DNA of 64,000 nt from contig JAFEII010000028.1 in assembly GCA_017495165.1 (NCBI GenBank), positions 124,001 through 188,000 of the forward strand, given 5' to 3'. The position numbers and the translations under genes are program-made. This stretch comes from Hydromonas sp. (GTDB lineage: Bacteria; Pseudomonadota; Gammaproteobacteria; Burkholderiales; Burkholderiaceae). The stretch's first letter is position 1, and each line of letters starts with the position of its first letter. Of the stretch, positions 28,341 to 37,948 are shown piece after piece. The notes under the pieces were generated by a model, which saw nothing but the letters and a program-made list of their open reading frames with translations, searched no databases and had not been told where the DNA came from.

Positions 28341-28769
28341 TTAAGCGCTTGGTGTTTGGTCGTCTTTGCCTTTGACCAAATCAACTGCTTGGTTGGCGGT
28401 TTCTTTGATGCTGTTGGTGGCTGAGTCAAAAACACCTTTTGCGCCGCCAGCTTCATCAAAATCCGCTTTAAGTTCTGCAGCGGTTTCGGTTGCGCTTGTG
28501 ACCACGTTACTTGCGGTTTCTTTTACTGAGTCGGCGGCTGATGCGGCCACCTCTGAAATGCTGTTGCCCAATTCTGATAACTCAGTTGATACGTGTTCGC
28601 TCAATTGAGCGATTTCGGTTTTTGCTTTGTCTAGTAAGCCTTGTGCGCCGCCAGCTTCGTCAAAATCGGCTTTTAAGTTCGCTGCTTGTTCTTGGACGTC
28701 GCTCGCAACATCGGTTACGGTATCAACAGTTTTGCTGAACATGCCTTTGATTGAATCTAAAATACCCAT
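28341..28769 (-). CDS. Uncharacterised protein with internal duplication, LEA/phasin-like composition
   Basis: A 142-residue, entirely helical-looking, acidic protein without cysteine, signal peptide or membrane segment. An 18-residue unit, LKADFDEAGGAQGLLDKA at 32-49, is repeated as LKADFDEAGGAKGVFDSA at 100-117, with a 68-residue period. Between them runs Ala/Ser/Thr/Glu-rich amphipathic sequence of the kind found in LEA proteins and phasins. I do not recognise a named family. GGAG precedes the ATG at good spacing and a terminator follows, so it is a convincing single gene. Confidence 0.7.
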   Translation of the reverse strand: MGILDSIKGMFSKTVDTVTDVASDVQEQAANLKADFDEAGGAQGLLDKAKTEIAQLSEHVSTELSELGNSISEVAASAADSVKETASNVVTSATETAAELKADFDEAGGAKGVFDSATNSIKETANQAVDLVKGKDDQTPSA

Positions 28770-28927
28770 GATAAAACTCCTTTAAATGTTGAGAAAAAAT
28801 TTTCTGCCTCATTTTAGCAGGGTATTAACAACCATGTGGCGTTTGGCCGCGTTTTTGTGCATGCTTTCCGCCTAGAATGCCGCGAGTTGCGGTATAGTTA
28901 CGAACTATTTTATTTATGAGGTTTCTC

Positions 28928-29239
28928 ATGCGTCGCTTGCCATTTTATTTACTTGTGGTTTGTCTTTTGTTGACTTGGCCGATCGTGTCTGGGATGTGGA
29001 CAATTCACCAGGCAAAGAAAAAAATCGCGCTACAAGAAAAAGCCAATCAAGAGCTAATCTACCGCAACGCCGCATTGCAAGGCGATATAGAGGATTTGCG
29101 TCAAGGCAATGATGCGGTACAAGAGCTGGCTCGTTTGCAATTGGGTATGGTGAAAACCGATGAGGTGTTTGTGCAGGTGATGAGTCAGGCGCCAACCCCA
29201 AACGCGCCCGCTGGCACAAACGCTGCGCCAGCGCGTTAA
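28928..29239 (+). CDS. ftsB: Cell division protein FtsB
   Basis: A 103-residue bitopic protein. One transmembrane helix (about residues 5-24, PFYLLVVCLLLTWPIVSG) is followed by a coiled coil with heptad Leu, Asn and Gln, and then the conserved DAVQELARLQLGMVKTDEVFVQV ending typical of FtsB/DivIC. The C-terminal tail is Pro/Ala rich. FtsB joins FtsL and FtsQ in the division complex. The ATG at 28928 is preceded by TGAGG. The in-frame ATG at 28916 overlaps that site. eno, often its upstream neighbour, is elsewhere in this window (63827). Confidence 0.85.
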   Translation: MRRLPFYLLVVCLLLTWPIVSGMWTIHQAKKKIALQEKANQELIYRNAALQGDIEDLRQGNDAVQELARLQLGMVKTDEVFVQVMSQAPTPNAPAGTNAAPAR

Positions 29240-29248
29240 ACCGTCCAA

Positions 29249-29926
29249 TTAGACGTGCGCCAATTCTTGGCGCATTTCATCGATAGCCGCTTTGTAATTT
29301 GGGGCATTAAATATGGCTGAGCCTGCTACAAATGTGTCCACGCCTGCACCTGCGATTTGGCGAATGTTTTTCGCATTCACGCCACCATCTACTTCCAAAA
29401 AGATTGATTGTCCGCCCGCTGCAACATGTGCGTCTATGAGTTGACGGGCTTGACTGATTTTGTGCATGGTTTGTGGAATAAATGATTGCCCGCCAAACCC
29501 TGGATTGACGGACATGAGCAATATCAAATCCAATTTATCCATGACATGTGCAAGCACGGTGAGCGGTGTGGCAGGGTTTATCGCCAAGCCTGCTTTACAG
29601 CCCAATGATTTGATGAGCGCAAGGCTGCGGTCTATATGTTTGCTCGCTTCAGGGTGAAATGAAATCAGGTTTGCGCCTGCTTTAGCGAACGCTTCTATCA
29701 AGTGATCAACTGGCTCAACCATCAAATGAACGTCAAGCACCGCATTGCCTGCATAAGGTTTGATGGCTTGCAGCACCATCGGCCCAAAAGTTAAATTGGG
29801 TACATAATGATTGTCCATCACATCAAAATGAATCCAATCGGCGCCAGCGGCCAGCACGTCTTGAATTTCTTGGCCAAGTTTGGCAAAATCAGCGGACAAA
29901 ATTGAAGGTGAAATTCTATAAGTCAT
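29249..29926 (-). CDS. rpe: Ribulose-phosphate 3-epimerase
   Basis: A 225-residue TIM-barrel enzyme of the pentose phosphate and Calvin pathways. It begins [17 protein letters not shown]. The metal and catalytic residues are in [39 protein letters not shown] and VDGGVN. It is convergent with ftsB and divergent from apaG. Confidence 0.96.
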   Translation of the reverse strand: MTYRISPSILSADFAKLGQEIQDVLAAGADWIHFDVMDNHYVPNLTFGPMVLQAIKPYAGNAVLDVHLMVEPVDHLIEAFAKAGANLISFHPEASKHIDRSLALIKSLGCKAGLAINPATPLTVLAHVMDKLDLILLMSVNPGFGGQSFIPQTMHKISQARQLIDAHVAAGGQSIFLEVDGGVNAKNIRQIAGAGVDTFVAGSAIFNAPNYKAAIDEMRQELAHV

Positions 29927-30008
29927 GTTAAATCCTTATGGTTAAATTGGCTTTATTTTACACGGTTTGGCGGCCTATTTACAGGCGGCCCATTCAAGCG
30001 AGATTGAC

Positions 30009-30371
30009 ATGTTAGACATTCAAGTAAACAGCTGTTTTTGGCACGAAAAATCAGACGCACATCAAGGGGTTTATGTGTTTGTTTATAGTTTGAAAATTAG
30101 CAATTTGAGCCCAGACCGTGTGCAAATATTGGGGCGCCACTGGGTGATTTGCGATGGTTTTGGACAGGTACGCGAAATCCGAGGCGACGGTGTTGTAGGC
30201 GTGCAGCCGATTATTGAGCCAGCAGGTTGTTTTGAGTACAGCAGCTCGTGCCAGCTATCAACGCCTTTTGGTAGCATGCATGGCGAATACTTGTGCCTGA
30301 ACCATACGGGCGAGCAGTTGTTGGTTGATATTCCAAGGTTTGAGCTGTGCGCACCGCAGAAATTGCATTGA
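30009..30371 (+). CDS. apaG: ApaG protein
   Basis: A 120-residue protein of the ApaG/DUF525 fold, an immunoglobulin-like domain. Landmarks are YVFVYSLKISNLS, QILGRHWVICDGFGQVREIRGDGVVG, and PIIEPAGCFEYSSSCQLSTPFGSMHGEY. ApaG has been linked to cobalt and magnesium resistance, though its molecular role is unsettled. The longer frame at 29967 has no ribosome site. MLDIQV at 30009 is the likelier start. Confidence 0.93.
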   Translation: MLDIQVNSCFWHEKSDAHQGVYVFVYSLKISNLSPDRVQILGRHWVICDGFGQVREIRGDGVVGVQPIIEPAGCFEYSSSCQLSTPFGSMHGEYLCLNHTGEQLLVDIPRFELCAPQKLH

Positions 30372-30403
30372 GGCAAAATTAAGGCAAAACGATGCGCACA
30401 AAA

Positions 30404-33217
30404 TCAATGCGCCTCTTCCCAGTTTTGTCCCACCCCCACTTCGACCAATAGCGGCACGTCCCACGCAACCACCCCCGCCATGCACGCGGGTACAAGCACA
30501 CGCATGCGTTCAACCTCGTTTTGCGGCACTTCAAACACCAGTTCATCGTGAACTTGCATGATGAGGCAGCTTGCCAATTTTTCTGCAATCAGCGCTTTTT
30601 GCACCTCAACCATGGCCAGTTTAATTAAATCAGCCGATGTGCCTTGCATGGGGGCGTTAATTGCGGCGCGTTCCGCACCTTGGCGTTTGCCTTGGTTTTT
30701 GCTGTTAATGTCTGACAAATACAAACGCCGCCCAAAATGGGTCTGCACATAACCGTGTTCACGCGCAAACTGCTTGGTTTGCTCCATGTATTGCAGCACG
30801 GATGGGTATTGCGTGAAGTAAGCATCCATGTATTGCTGCGCGGCGGTGCGGCTGATGTTTAGGTTCGCGGCCAAACCAAAGGCGCTCATGCCATAAATTA
30901 AACCAAAGTTAATCATTTTTGCCATGCGGCGCTGCTCTGGCGTGACCTGGTCAAGTGGGCAGCTAAAAATCTGTGCGGCGGTGCGCTGATGCACGTCCTC
31001 GTTGTTTTTGAATGCGGCAAGTAGGCCAGAGTCTTGCGACAAATGCGCTAAAATCCGCAGCTCAATTTGTGAATAATCCGCAGACATCAAAACGCAATTG
31101 GCATTGGCAATAAAAGCGGTGCGCACTTTGCGGCCTTGTTCGGATTTCACCGGGATGTTTTGCAGGTTTGGCTCGTTGGAACTTAGGCGGCCTGTGACGG
31201 TTACGGCTTGCGCGTAATGTGTATGAACCCTGTGCGTGCGCGGGTTTATCATGAGCGGCAGCTTGTCGGTGTAGGTTGATTTGAGCTTACTTAGGCCGCG
31301 ATATTCCAGCAGCGTTTTGGGCAGTGGATAATCCTCGGCTAATTTTTGCAGCACATCTTCGTCCGTGCTTGGCGCACCTTTGGCGGTTTTTTTGATGACG
31401 GGAAAACCGAGTTTTTCAAAGAAAATTTCGCCCAATTGTTTGGGGCTATTCAAGTTAAATGGTTGACCTGCCAGCTCGTATGCGGTGTTTTCAAGGCTGA
31501 GCAGTTGTTGACCAATCAGGTTTGATTGTTGCTGCAATTGCGGCACGTCAAGCAACACGCCATTGCGCTCCATCGCAAACAAAACATGCGCCGCAGGCAG
31601 TTCAATCGATTCATAAACGGTTTTGAGCCCTGCATCGGCGCAAATGAGCGGGTACATGATGTGATGCAGCGCCAAGCACAGCGCGGCGTCTTCAACCGCA
31701 TATTTAGCGGCCAGTTCAATATCGACCTGCGCAAATGAAATTTGAGCCGCGCCTTTGCCACACAAGTCTTCATAAGCCACACTCGATACGTGCAAATACC
31801 GCTGCGCAATCGCGCCCAAATTGTGACGCAGGCTGGAGTTCAACACATACGATTGCAGCATGATGTCGTGCACAATGCCGTTCAGTCCAATGTGGTGGTT
31901 GGCCAAAACATGGCTGTCGTATTTGAGGTGTTGGCCAATTTTGGCGGCCTGCGCGTTTTCTAGCCATGGTTTTAATGTGCCCAATACAAGGCTTAATGGC
32001 AGTTGAGCCACGGTTTGCATGCCATCATGCGCCACGGGAATGTACCAGCCAGAATGCGCATCGGTTGCAAAGGAGAGCCCAACCAGTTGCGCATTGAGCG
32101 GCTCAAGTGAGTTGGTTTCGGTGTCAAAGGCGGTTAAGGTTGCTTGGTTTAGGTGCGCCACCAAATCATCCAATGCTGCGGGCGTGTTGACAATTATATG
32201 GGTTGATTCAAATTGAGTCAGCGTTGGTTCAACGTCTTGGGTAGAGAATTGTTCAAGCAGCGGGGCGCTTGTATCGGTTGCTGATGCTGTGTTTGCGTGG
32301 TTGTTTTTTTCCTCGCTTGAGCCATCTAATTCACTGTTCACCGATTTTAGCCACGTGCGAAAATTCGATTGCTCATAAATCCGCTGCAAGGTTAAATTAT
32401 CAGGCGGATTCATCGTAATCGCCTCAATATCAGGGCATTGCTCGGTCAAATCCACGTCGCATTTTACCGTGACCAAGGCTTGGCCTTGCGGCAACCAATC
32501 GAGCGCTGCGCGCAGGTTTTCGCCGATTTTGCCGCCAATATCATGGGCATTATGGACAATGTTGGCCAAGCTGCCGTATTGCGTGAGCCATTTTACGGCG
32601 GTTTTTGGCCCGACTTTGTCCACGCCGGGAATGTTGTCCACGGTGTCGCCAACCAGCGTTAAATAGTCAATGATTCGCTCAGGCGGCACGCCAAATTTGT
32701 CCGTAACGCCCGCAACCCCCAGTACGTCGTCACTCATGGTGTTAAACCACAACACACGCTCGTTGACCAATTGGGTCAAATCTTTGTCGCCCGTTGCCAT
32801 GACGGTGTTCCAGCCGCGTGCGGTTGCTTGAACGGATAAGGTGCCAATCACGTCATCCGCCTCAACACCGCTCACCGACAAAACAGGCCAGCCCAGCGCG
32901 GCCACGGCTTGATTGATGACCTCAATTTGGAGGCGCAAGTCATCTGGCATCGCCGAGCGGGTTGCTTTGTATTCTGGGTACAACTCATCGCGAAAGGTCT
33001 TGCCTTTGGCATCAAACACGCACACCGCATGATTGGTCGGCACTTGCGTGCGCAGGCGCTTGAGCATGTTAATCATGCCGTACAGCGCGCCCGTTGGCTC
33101 GCCTGTTGGGCTGCGCAAATCAGGCAGGCCATGAAAGGCGCGGTACAAAAAACTCGAGCCATCAATCAGCAACAATGTGTGCGGCGCACGCGCCATAAAA
33201 TCAGCAATCCCAGCCAT
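30404..33217 (-). CDS. polA: DNA polymerase I
   Basis: A 937-residue polymerase for gap filling and primer removal. The 5'-3' exonuclease domain (1-~300) starts LLLIDGSSFLYRAFHGLP. The 3'-5' proofreading domain has FDTETNSLEPL with the metal Asp and Glu present. The polymerase domain has DYSQIELR, the O-helix RRMAKMINFGLIYGMS, and VHDELVFEVP. All three activities look intact. Confidence 0.97.
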   Translation of the reverse strand: MAGIADFMARAPHTLLLIDGSSFLYRAFHGLPDLRSPTGEPTGALYGMINMLKRLRTQVPTNHAVCVFDAKGKTFRDELYPEYKATRSAMPDDLRLQIEVINQAVAALGWPVLSVSGVEADDVIGTLSVQATARGWNTVMATGDKDLTQLVNERVLWFNTMSDDVLGVAGVTDKFGVPPERIIDYLTLVGDTVDNIPGVDKVGPKTAVKWLTQYGSLANIVHNAHDIGGKIGENLRAALDWLPQGQALVTVKCDVDLTEQCPDIEAITMNPPDNLTLQRIYEQSNFRTWLKSVNSELDGSSEEKNNHANTASATDTSAPLLEQFSTQDVEPTLTQFESTHIIVNTPAALDDLVAHLNQATLTAFDTETNSLEPLNAQLVGLSFATDAHSGWYIPVAHDGMQTVAQLPLSLVLGTLKPWLENAQAAKIGQHLKYDSHVLANHHIGLNGIVHDIMLQSYVLNSSLRHNLGAIAQRYLHVSSVAYEDLCGKGAAQISFAQVDIELAAKYAVEDAALCLALHHIMYPLICADAGLKTVYESIELPAAHVLFAMERNGVLLDVPQLQQQSNLIGQQLLSLENTAYELAGQPFNLNSPKQLGEIFFEKLGFPVIKKTAKGAPSTDEDVLQKLAEDYPLPKTLLEYRGLSKLKSTYTDKLPLMINPRTHRVHTHYAQAVTVTGRLSSNEPNLQNIPVKSEQGRKVRTAFIANANCVLMSADYSQIELRILAHLSQDSGLLAAFKNNEDVHQRTAAQIFSCPLDQVTPEQRRMAKMINFGLIYGMSAFGLAANLNISRTAAQQYMDAYFTQYPSVLQYMEQTKQFAREHGYVQTHFGRRLYLSDINSKNQGKRQGAERAAINAPMQGTSADLIKLAMVEVQKALIAEKLASCLIMQVHDELVFEVPQNEVERMRVLVPACMAGVVAWDVPLLVEVGVGQNWEEAH

Positions 33218-33283
33218 TTTTAATCCTATTTATCGTACAATTGACGACTTGAAAAATTGACAAACCCAACCAAAGGACAACGC

Positions 33284-34030
33284 ATGAACCGCGCAGCCAA
33301 AGAAAAAATTCAAACCTTGAGCGAAATGCACATCAGTGATTTAGAACGCTCCACCATGACCAAAGCACGCGAGTCGTGGCACATCTTTGGCATTATCTCA
33401 GAATTTGTTACAGCCGCCGAACAATTGGCACACATTCGCCCTGCGGTGAGTATTTTTGGCAGCGCCCGCATCAAGCCCGAAGAGGCGTATTACGCCAAAA
33501 CCGAAGAACTGGGTTTACTGCTATCCAACGCAGGGTTTGCGGTGATTTCAGGCGGTGGGCCTGGGATTATGGAGGCGGCCAATAAGGGCGCTTTTGGCGG
33601 AAAATCGGCCAGCGTTGGCTTAAATATTTTGCTCCCGCATGAGCAAACGGGCAATCCGTACCAAAACGTGTCGGTAAATTTTAGGCATTTTTTCTCACGC
33701 AAAGTCGCGTTTGTAAAATACGCGACCGCGTATGTGGTCATGCCCGGTGGTTTTGGCACAATTGATGAGTTGTTTGAGGCCTTAACCCTGATTCAAACGG
33801 GTAAAGCGCGCAAAATGCCGATTTTTCTATACGGCAGTGATTTTTGGGATGGCTTGTGGGCTTGGGTAAAAGACCAAATGCTCAGCCGCAAATTGATTTC
33901 TGTTGAGGATTTGGATTTGGTACAAATCACGGATGACCCGCATTTTATCGTGGATAAGATTTTTGATTTTTATGAGAAACGCGGCTTTGCGCCAACCGAA
34001 TCTGAACGCGCACAAATGATGCAGCTATGA
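33284..34030 (+). CDS. LOG-family (TIGR00730) Rossmann-fold protein
   Basis: A 248-residue protein with the lysine-decarboxylase-like fold seen in LOG cytokinin-activating phosphoribohydrolases and nucleotide nucleosidases such as PpnN. Motifs are SIFGSARI, the nucleotide-binding SGGGPGIMEAANKGA, and PGGFGTIDELFEALTLIQTGK. The last holds the catalytic Glu (PGGxGTxxE). AAAGGA precedes the ATG at 33284. The downstream ATPase gene overlaps its end by 4 bp. Confidence 0.9.
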   Translation: MNRAAKEKIQTLSEMHISDLERSTMTKARESWHIFGIISEFVTAAEQLAHIRPAVSIFGSARIKPEEAYYAKTEELGLLLSNAGFAVISGGGPGIMEAANKGAFGGKSASVGLNILLPHEQTGNPYQNVSVNFRHFFSRKVAFVKYATAYVVMPGGFGTIDELFEALTLIQTGKARKMPIFLYGSDFWDGLWAWVKDQMLSRKLISVEDLDLVQITDDPHFIVDKIFDFYEKRGFAPTESERAQMMQL

Positions 34031-34566
34031 TAAAAGTCGTCGTCATCGGCGTTGAATCCACAGGCAAAAGCACGCTGTGCCAAGCGCTGGCCGAGCATTT
34101 TAACGGCGCTTGGGTGCGCGAATACGCACGTGATTATTTAAACGCGCATGGCACCGATTATGTGTTTGAGGATTTATTGCACATTGCCAAAGGCCAAGTC
34201 GATTTAATTGAGCAAGCCACGCAAGCCGCTTTACAAAACCAAACCCCGTATTTGTTTGTTGACACAGACATGCATGTGATGGATGTGTGGGGCACGGTGG
34301 TTTTTGGCATGACGCATGAGTGGATTGAGCAACAACGCGCTGTGCAAACCGCCGATTTGTATTTGTTAACCAATCCTGATTTGCCTTGGGTGGATGATGG
34401 CATGCGCGAATATCCAGACCATGCGTATCGCCAAGCGCTACACCAAACCTATGTTCAATTGTTGACACAACAAAGTACGCCTTGGGCACATGTGATGGGC
34501 GAGGGCGATGCACGCGTGCAATCCGCTGTAGATGCGGTATTGCGCCAAACGATGTTATCCGTTTAA
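34027..34566 (+). CDS. NadR kinase-like ATPase (AAA_28)
   Basis: A 179-residue P-loop protein, VIGVESTGKSTLCQAL at the N-terminus, then WVREYARDYL, FVDTDMHVMDVWG and LTNPDLPWVDDGMRE. These are the motifs of the ribosylnicotinamide-kinase domain of NadR, here without the adenylyltransferase or DNA-binding domains. It may phosphorylate nicotinamide riboside for NAD salvage. Start overlaps the LOG gene (ATGA). A LOG-type nucleotide hydrolase next to it would suit a nucleotide-salvage pair. Confidence 0.82.
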   Translation: MIKVVVIGVESTGKSTLCQALAEHFNGAWVREYARDYLNAHGTDYVFEDLLHIAKGQVDLIEQATQAALQNQTPYLFVDTDMHVMDVWGTVVFGMTHEWIEQQRAVQTADLYLLTNPDLPWVDDGMREYPDHAYRQALHQTYVQLLTQQSTPWAHVMGEGDARVQSAVDAVLRQTMLSV

Positions 34567-34657
34567 TCAAACACGTCGTTTTTAAGGAATTTCCTAATTA
34601 TTGCGCTTCGTAGTTGAATTCACGCAATTAAATAAACAATTAAATAAGTACACATTC

Positions 34658-35287
34658 ATGAACCCATTTCACTTTTCCCCAATCTATCTGGCCTCGCAAA
34701 GCCCGCGCCGCGCACAATTACTTGATTTAATTGGTGTGGCACACGAAGTGTATCGCCCAGACGATGCGGCTTACGCAGAAACGCTTGAGGCCGAAATCGC
34801 TGGTGAGTCGCCACACAATTATGTGCAGCGCGTTGCGCGTCTTAAAGCAACGTACGCCGCGCAGTCATTGGCCAAACTGCCACTCGTAGGCCGCCCGATT
34901 TTATGCGCCGACACAACCGTGGCGCTGGATGATTTGATTCTTGCCAAACCTGTTGATGCAACGGATGCCGCACGAATGCTGCGTTTGTTGTCTGGTCGCA
35001 CGCATCAGGTGCATACTGCGGTGGCGATTGCGCATGCGGGCGGCATGCTCGAGGCGTGCGTCACCAGCGAGGTGACGTTTAAAGAATTGTCACAGGCCGA
35101 TATCAACGCTTACATCCAAAGCGGCGAGCCGTTTGGCAAGGCAGGCGCTTATGCCATTCAAGGAATAGGCGCCATGTTTATCAGCCATTTATCTGGCAGC
35201 TATTCGGCCGTTATGGGCTTGCCGATTTTTGAGGTGAGCCAAATGCTTAAAAATGTGCAACTTGACGATCACGGCAAAGCATTATGA
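34658..35287 (+). CDS. maf: Maf-family nucleotide pyrophosphatase
   Basis: A 209-residue house-cleaning pyrophosphatase acting on non-canonical or methylated nucleoside triphosphates. Motifs are LASQSPRRAQLLDLIG, RVARLKA, ADTTVALDD, LLSGRTHQVHTAVAI and GKAGAYAIQGIGAMFI. These fit the dTTP/UTP-preferring YhdE subgroup. The frame opens at 34601, but the family start is at 34658. It overlaps rng by 4 bp. Confidence 0.93.
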   Translation: MNPFHFSPIYLASQSPRRAQLLDLIGVAHEVYRPDDAAYAETLEAEIAGESPHNYVQRVARLKATYAAQSLAKLPLVGRPILCADTTVALDDLILAKPVDATDAARMLRLLSGRTHQVHTAVAIAHAGGMLEACVTSEVTFKELSQADINAYIQSGEPFGKAGAYAIQGIGAMFISHLSGSYSAVMGLPIFEVSQMLKNVQLDDHGKAL

Positions 35288-36759
35288 GGCAAGAAATTTT
35301 AATCAATCACAGCAGCGCTGAAACCCGCGTCGCGATTTTAGAAGATGCGCGTGTCCAAGAAATCTACATCGAGCGCCAAACCAGCCTTGGCTTGGTGGGC
35401 AACGTGTACTTGGGCAAAGTGGTGCGCGTGTTGCCGGGGATGCAATCGGCGTTTATTGAAATTGGCCTTGAACGCACGGCTTTTTTGCATGTGGCTGACA
35501 TTGTGATTGCCGCGCACAGCCCATCGGCGAGCGTGAGCGGCACCAAGGCCTTGCCGCCGATTGAAACCATTTTGTTCGATGGTCAAACGGTGTTGGTGCA
35601 AATCATCAAAGACCCAATCGGCACAAAAGGCGCACGCTTATCAACCAAAATCAGCATTGCAGGGCGCTTATTGGTGTATTTGCCTATGGAATCGGGGATT
35701 GGCGTGACCCAAAAGGTTGAGTTAGAAGAGGAACGCAACGCACTCAAAGACAAACTCGTCGCTTTGGCTGGGGACGAGGCCACAGGCGGCTTTATTATTC
35801 GCACAGCTGCGCTGGATGCGCCCAATGATGAGTGGCTAAATGACATTCATTACCTCAAACGCGCATGGCAAAGCATTCAAGAGATGCGGCTCAAACATCC
35901 CGCGCCATGTTTGATTTATAAAGATTTAAACCTCGCTCAGCGCGTGTTGCGTGACATGGTTACCTCAGACACCGTGCAAGTGGTGGCAGATGACGCGCAC
36001 GTGCTCGAACAATTGCGCCAGTTTGCGCAGTTGTACACGCCATCTGTGCTTGAAAAATTGGTGCTCGCGCCCATAGAACGCCCGTTATTTGATGCGTACA
36101 AAGTGGAGGAAGAGCTAAACGTCGCACTGGCACAGCGGGTTGAATTAAAATCCGGCGGCTACTTAATCATTGAACAAACCGAAGCGATGAGCACCATTGA
36201 CGTCAACACAGGCTCATACGTATCAGGGCGCAATCTGCCCGACACCATCCTTAAAACCAATTTAGAAGCGGCCAAAGAAATTGTGCATCAGCTTCGATTA
36301 CGCAATTTGGGCGGCATGGTTATTCTAGATTTTATTGACATGCAAGACCCCACGCACGCTGATAAAGTCACGCAAGTGCTTGAGGATGAGTTCTCGCGCG
36401 ACCGAACCCGCGTGAGCATTCACCCGTTCTCACCGCTGGGTTTGGTTGAAGTCACCCGCAAACGCACGCGTGAATCATTGTCGCAACTGCTGTGTGAGCC
36501 GTGCCCAATGTGCGCAGGGCGCGGCATGATAAAAACCACCCGCACCATTTGCTACGAAATTCTCCAAGAAATCCGCCGCGAGGCCTGCCAATTTAACGCC
36601 ACCGCATTTCGCGTGGTCGCGCATCCAGATGTGGTTGACATGCTGCTCGATGAAGTTGCACCGCATTTTGCACTTCTGTCAAATCAGATTGGCAAAGACA
36701 TTTCCATGCAGGCGCAAAGCATGTTTTTTCAAGAGCGTTATGACATTATTTTGTTGTGA
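35284..36759 (+). CDS. rng: Ribonuclease G
   Basis: A 491-residue endoribonuclease of the RNase E/G family. It has an N-terminal S1 domain (VGNVYLGKVVRVLPGMQSAFIEIGLERTAFLHVAD), the catalytic aspartates in STIDVNTG and VILDFIDM, and the zinc-link cysteines in LLCEPCPMCAGRG. It processes 16S rRNA 5' ends and some mRNAs. The absence of the long RNase E C-terminus points to RNase G. Coupled to maf by overlap. Confidence 0.95.
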   Translation: MRQEILINHSSAETRVAILEDARVQEIYIERQTSLGLVGNVYLGKVVRVLPGMQSAFIEIGLERTAFLHVADIVIAAHSPSASVSGTKALPPIETILFDGQTVLVQIIKDPIGTKGARLSTKISIAGRLLVYLPMESGIGVTQKVELEEERNALKDKLVALAGDEATGGFIIRTAALDAPNDEWLNDIHYLKRAWQSIQEMRLKHPAPCLIYKDLNLAQRVLRDMVTSDTVQVVADDAHVLEQLRQFAQLYTPSVLEKLVLAPIERPLFDAYKVEEELNVALAQRVELKSGGYLIIEQTEAMSTIDVNTGSYVSGRNLPDTILKTNLEAAKEIVHQLRLRNLGGMVILDFIDMQDPTHADKVTQVLEDEFSRDRTRVSIHPFSPLGLVEVTRKRTRESLSQLLCEPCPMCAGRGMIKTTRTICYEILQEIRREACQFNATAFRVVAHPDVVDMLLDEVAPHFALLSNQIGKDISMQAQSMFFQERYDIILL

Positions 36760-36773
36760 TGCGGATGGGATGA

Positions 36774-37646
36774 TTACTGCGGCAAGTAACTCAAGCGCAC
36801 ATAAATCGGCGCGTAAGGCTCGGCTTGCGTCAGCTCAATCAGGGATTCACGGCACAACTCAAGCATGGCAATAAAATTGACCACCAAAATAGGGCGGCCA
36901 TTGCCTTGCTCAATCAATTCATTAAAAATTTCGCCAAATTCCATAAATTGTTTGTGTTCGAGTTGGCGTAAAATTCGCGTCATAAATTCACGGACAGACA
37001 ACGCTTCGCGGCTGATTTGATGGCGCGCATTGAGTTTGGCGCGTTTTAGAATGTCCCGCCAAGCCGCTTGTAATGACGCAGCATCAACGTTGGGCAAAGG
37101 CCGCTCAGTTAATACATCCATTTCAGCATGCGCTGCCATAAAATCACGCCCCAAAACGGGCAGCTGATTTAAATTGGCGCCCGCCAATTTCATTTGTTCG
37201 TACTCAAGCAAGCGACGCACCAGTTCGGCGCGGGGATCTTCAACTTCCTCGCCCGTATCTGACTTTTTGACCGGCAACAGCATGCGCGATTTGATTTCAA
37301 TCAACATCGCAGCCATGAGCAAATACTCCGCTGCCAGCTCTAAATTATATTTTTTGATTTCATCGACATACGTCAAATACTGCACCGTGACTTGCGCCAT
37401 TGGAATATCAAGCACGTTAAAATTTTGCTTGCGAATCAAATAGAGCAATAAATCAAGCGGGCCTTCAAAGGTCTCAAGAAACACCTCCAGCGCATTGGGT
37501 GGAATGTATAAATCCGTCGGCATGTTAAACAATGGCTCGCCGTACAAACGCGCAAAAGCCAAACCATCAACCACATCAATGGTGCTGTCAATAGCAGGCT
37601 GCTCAAGCGTCATGAGCTGCGCGGGACTTACCGGAGTTGTAACCAC
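36774..37646 (-). CDS. scpA: Segregation and condensation protein A
   Basis: A 290-residue kleisin that bridges SMC heads. It has the family core FEGPLDLLLYLIRKQNFNVLDIPMAQVTVQYLTY and a C-terminal winged-helix ending. The frame opens with GTG at 37646. A shorter start at 37613 (ATG) is possible, and neither has a clear ribosome site. It follows the DUF3460 gene on the same strand, as in other Burkholderiales, and is convergent with rng. scpB is not in the window. Confidence 0.9.
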   Translation of the reverse strand: MVTTPVSPAQLMTLEQPAIDSTIDVVDGLAFARLYGEPLFNMPTDLYIPPNALEVFLETFEGPLDLLLYLIRKQNFNVLDIPMAQVTVQYLTYVDEIKKYNLELAAEYLLMAAMLIEIKSRMLLPVKKSDTGEEVEDPRAELVRRLLEYEQMKLAGANLNQLPVLGRDFMAAHAEMDVLTERPLPNVDAASLQAAWRDILKRAKLNARHQISREALSVREFMTRILRQLEHKQFMEFGEIFNELIEQGNGRPILVVNFIAMLELCRESLIELTQAEPYAPIYVRLSYLPQ

Positions 37647-37652
37647 AAACGT

Positions 37653-37832
37653 TTAGTTGTACACGTAAGGTTTTTGGGCGATTTGGCTGTCTTCGGCGTC
37701 GTGCTGTTCACGCACGTTTTGTGCCTTGTCCCACAAACGCGCACGGCCATCAAGCTGTTGCTGCGTGAGCTCGGGTTGGTCTTTTTTGAGTTGTTTTAAA
37801 AACAAAGTGATGTCTGATTCATAACGTGCCAT
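37653..37832 (-). CDS. DUF3460 family small protein
   Basis: A 59-residue protein reading MARYESDITLFLKQLKKDQP to the C-terminal QKPYVYN. The M-x-x-Y-x-S-x-I-T-x-F-L-x-x-L-K pattern and the W-D-K segment are typical of DUF3460, a small family found in Burkholderiales next to scpA. GGAG lies 7 bp before the ATG. It ends only 6 bp before the scpA start. Function unknown. Confidence 0.85.
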   Translation of the reverse strand: MARYESDITLFLKQLKKDQPELTQQQLDGRARLWDKAQNVREQHDAEDSQIAQKPYVYN

Positions 37833-37948
37833 TTTATTGCTCCAAATACAGTTTTAATAATGCAAAATTGATTACAATGTGCGGCTTGCCTTTTAAGCGG
37901 CAAGCCGCCGCATTTTACTCGAAAACAGAGCTTTAAATATAAAAACAC

